The notes under the pieces: model-generated | The model's database searches: none | What the model saw: only the letters and a program-made list of their open reading frames with translations | Told to the model about the DNA's origin: nothing | Position numbers and translations under genes: made by a program | Origin: Streptomyces sp. P9-A2 | Lineage (GTDB): Bacteria; Actinomycetota; Actinomycetes; Streptomycetales; Streptomycetaceae | DNA length: 64,000 bases | Assembly (NCBI RefSeq): GCF_036634175.1 | Contig: NZ_JAZIFX010000001.1 | Location: 5,270,001-5,334,000, forward strand | Direction of reading: 5' to 3' | Shown: one piece after another, positions 63,170-64,000 of the stretch | Layout: each line of letters opens with the position of its first letter | Numbering within the stretch: the stretch's first letter is position 1

Positions 63170-63389
63170 GTTCCAGAGGCTGTTCCCGCTGCACGACAAG
63201 TGCAACGCGCACTACGACCTGGTTCCGGCCCGGGTCAACCCGGCCATCGTGAACTGTGTCGCCTTCGTGCTGCTCGCCACGGCCGTGCTGCTGTGGTTCG
63301 GTGTCGCGCGTCTCACCGGCCGTGGCGCGTCGGGCAGCGCGGTGCGGCGACTCGGGGATGCCGACCTCTCGCCTGTTACTCGCCGGTAA
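63170..63389 (+). pseudogene. 3' fragment of the membrane protein gene (duplicate)
   Basis: FQRLFPLHDKCNAHYDLVPARVNPAIVNCVAFVLLATAVLLWFGVARLTGRG...VTRR matches the last ~75 residues of the protein at 60747-61238. The first part shows several substitutions while the last 120 bp are identical, as expected after gene conversion. It lacks its first two helices and any proper start. Confidence 0.85.
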
Positions 63390-63399
63390 GGAATGATGG
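63270..63399 (+). repeat. 130-bp exact core of a ~400-bp duplication, copy 2
   Basis: Identical to 61119-61248, same orientation. Confidence 0.95.
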
Positions 63400-63436
63400 T
63401 GGGCAACCATCCACACGTTCAGGGGCGGTGCCACCG

Positions 63437-64000
63437 GTGACGACTTCCGAGGAACAGGAAAAGGAGCAGGCACGGGAACGGGCACGGGAGCGGGAGCGGG
63501 CCAGGGTGCACGTCTTCCGCGACGACGCCCTCGGCGACCACGACGCCGTGGGCCTGGCCGAGGCGATCCGCGGGGGAGAGGTCGGGGCCGCCGAGGCCGC
63601 CCGCGACGCGGCGGCCAGGGTCAGGGCGGTGGAGGACCACCTCAACGCCGTCCAGGTGCACATCGACGTTCCGGCGTACCGCTCCGAGCCGGCCGGTGCC
63701 TTCGCCGGAGTGCCGACCTTCGTCAAGGACAACACCGACTACCAGGGGCTGCCCACCGGGCACGGCAGCGCCGCGTTCGCGCCGAAGGCGGCACGGCGGC
63801 ACGCCCCGTTCGCCCGGCAGTTCCTGAGCACCGGCGTCACGGTGCTCGGCAAGACCCGGATGCCCGAGTTCGGGTTCAGTCCCACCACGGAGTACGAGGA
63901 CGCCGAGCCCGTCCGCAACCCGTGGCACACGGGTCATTCGGCGGGCGGTTCGTCGGGCGGCAGCGCGGCCCTCGTCGCCGCCGGGGCGGTACCGATCGCG
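63437..64000 (+). CDS. Amidase-signature family enzyme, N-terminal part (runs off window)
   Basis: 188 residues visible from GTG 63437 (AGGGG 11 bp upstream). After a Glu/Arg-rich insert (EEQEKEQARERARERERAR, ~4-22) the sequence has GVPTFVKDNTDYQGLPTGHGS, with the catalytic Lys in FVKDN, and reaches the amidase signature SAGGSSGGSAALVAAGAVPIA with the cis-Ser. The Ser nucleophile should lie just beyond the edge. These enzymes hydrolyse amides; the substrate cannot be told. The intact counterpart of the broken copy at 61286. Confidence 0.93.
   Translation, partial: MTTSEEQEKEQARERARERERARVHVFRDDALGDHDAVGLAEAIRGGEVGAAEAARDAAARVRAVEDHLNAVQVHIDVPAYRSEPAGAFAGVPTFVKDNTDYQGLPTGHGSAAFAPKAARRHAPFARQFLSTGVTVLGKTRMPEFGFSPTTEYEDAEPVRNPWHTGHSAGGSSGGSAALVAAGAVPIA

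Overview
This is a GC-rich (roughly 70 percent or more) actinobacterial chromosome segment. GTG starts, GC-biased third positions, long spurious antisense ORFs, BldK-like peptide transporters, an actinobacterial-type succinate dehydrogenase and a SpoIIE/anti-sigma-like regulator all point to Streptomyces or a close relative. No rRNA, tRNA or CRISPR array was seen.

Layout. 0-6.3 kb: the end of a YefM-YoeB type toxin-antitoxin pair, an aldehyde dehydrogenase paired with a four-EF-hand protein, and a leftward four-gene gas-vesicle-like module (two GvpJ-like proteins with extra domains, gvpK, gvpL/F). 6.9-13.9 kb: a rightward six-gene catabolic operon made of two phosphotriesterase-family proteins (the first has lost five of six metal ligands), a flavin monooxygenase, an HSL-type esterase, a metallo-beta-lactamase-fold hydrolase and a CocE/NonD hydrolase. 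14.3-25.9 kb: a secreted subtilase, a membrane protein, a GntR regulator, a small SPOR-like protein, a NUDIX hydrolase behind a 162-bp palindromic element, a nitronate-monooxygenase-like enzyme, two anti-sigma/phosphatase regulators and a GNAT acetyltransferase.

25.8-30 kb: an islet with a DHA2 efflux pump, a divergent XRE-cupin regulator, a methyltransferase and a serine-recombinase remnant. It is flanked by ~140-bp direct repeats that include the GNAT 3' end. A shared CTTGC-N7-GCAAG site lies at the regulator start and ahead of the methyltransferase, suggesting a small self-contained regulon. 30-40.5 kb: a membrane-anchored glycosidase-like protein, succinate dehydrogenase (sdhC-sdhA-sdhB, leftward), a peptide-binding lipoprotein and typA.

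40.8-55.1 kb: a TnpB-like gene broken by an in-frame TAG, then two tandem oligopeptide ABC transporter operons, each in the order binding protein-permease-permease-ATPase-ATPase. The second operon carries a ~330-bp IS200/IS605-type non-autonomous element between its two ATPase genes. 55.2-64 kb: an ABC-F resistance-type protein with a 14-codon leader peptide and alternative hairpins, a membrane protein, an S9 peptidase, two small membrane proteins, and a class C beta-lactamase-fold hydrolase inside a ~400-bp duplication that left a truncated amidase copy on one side and a truncated membrane-protein copy on the other. An intact amidase start runs off the window end.

The observations most worth following are the pseudoenzyme/enzyme phosphotriesterase pair and its operon, the XRE regulon islet, the ABC-F attenuator, the TnpB/IS605 remnants around the duplicated opp operons, and the reduced gas-vesicle-like module.
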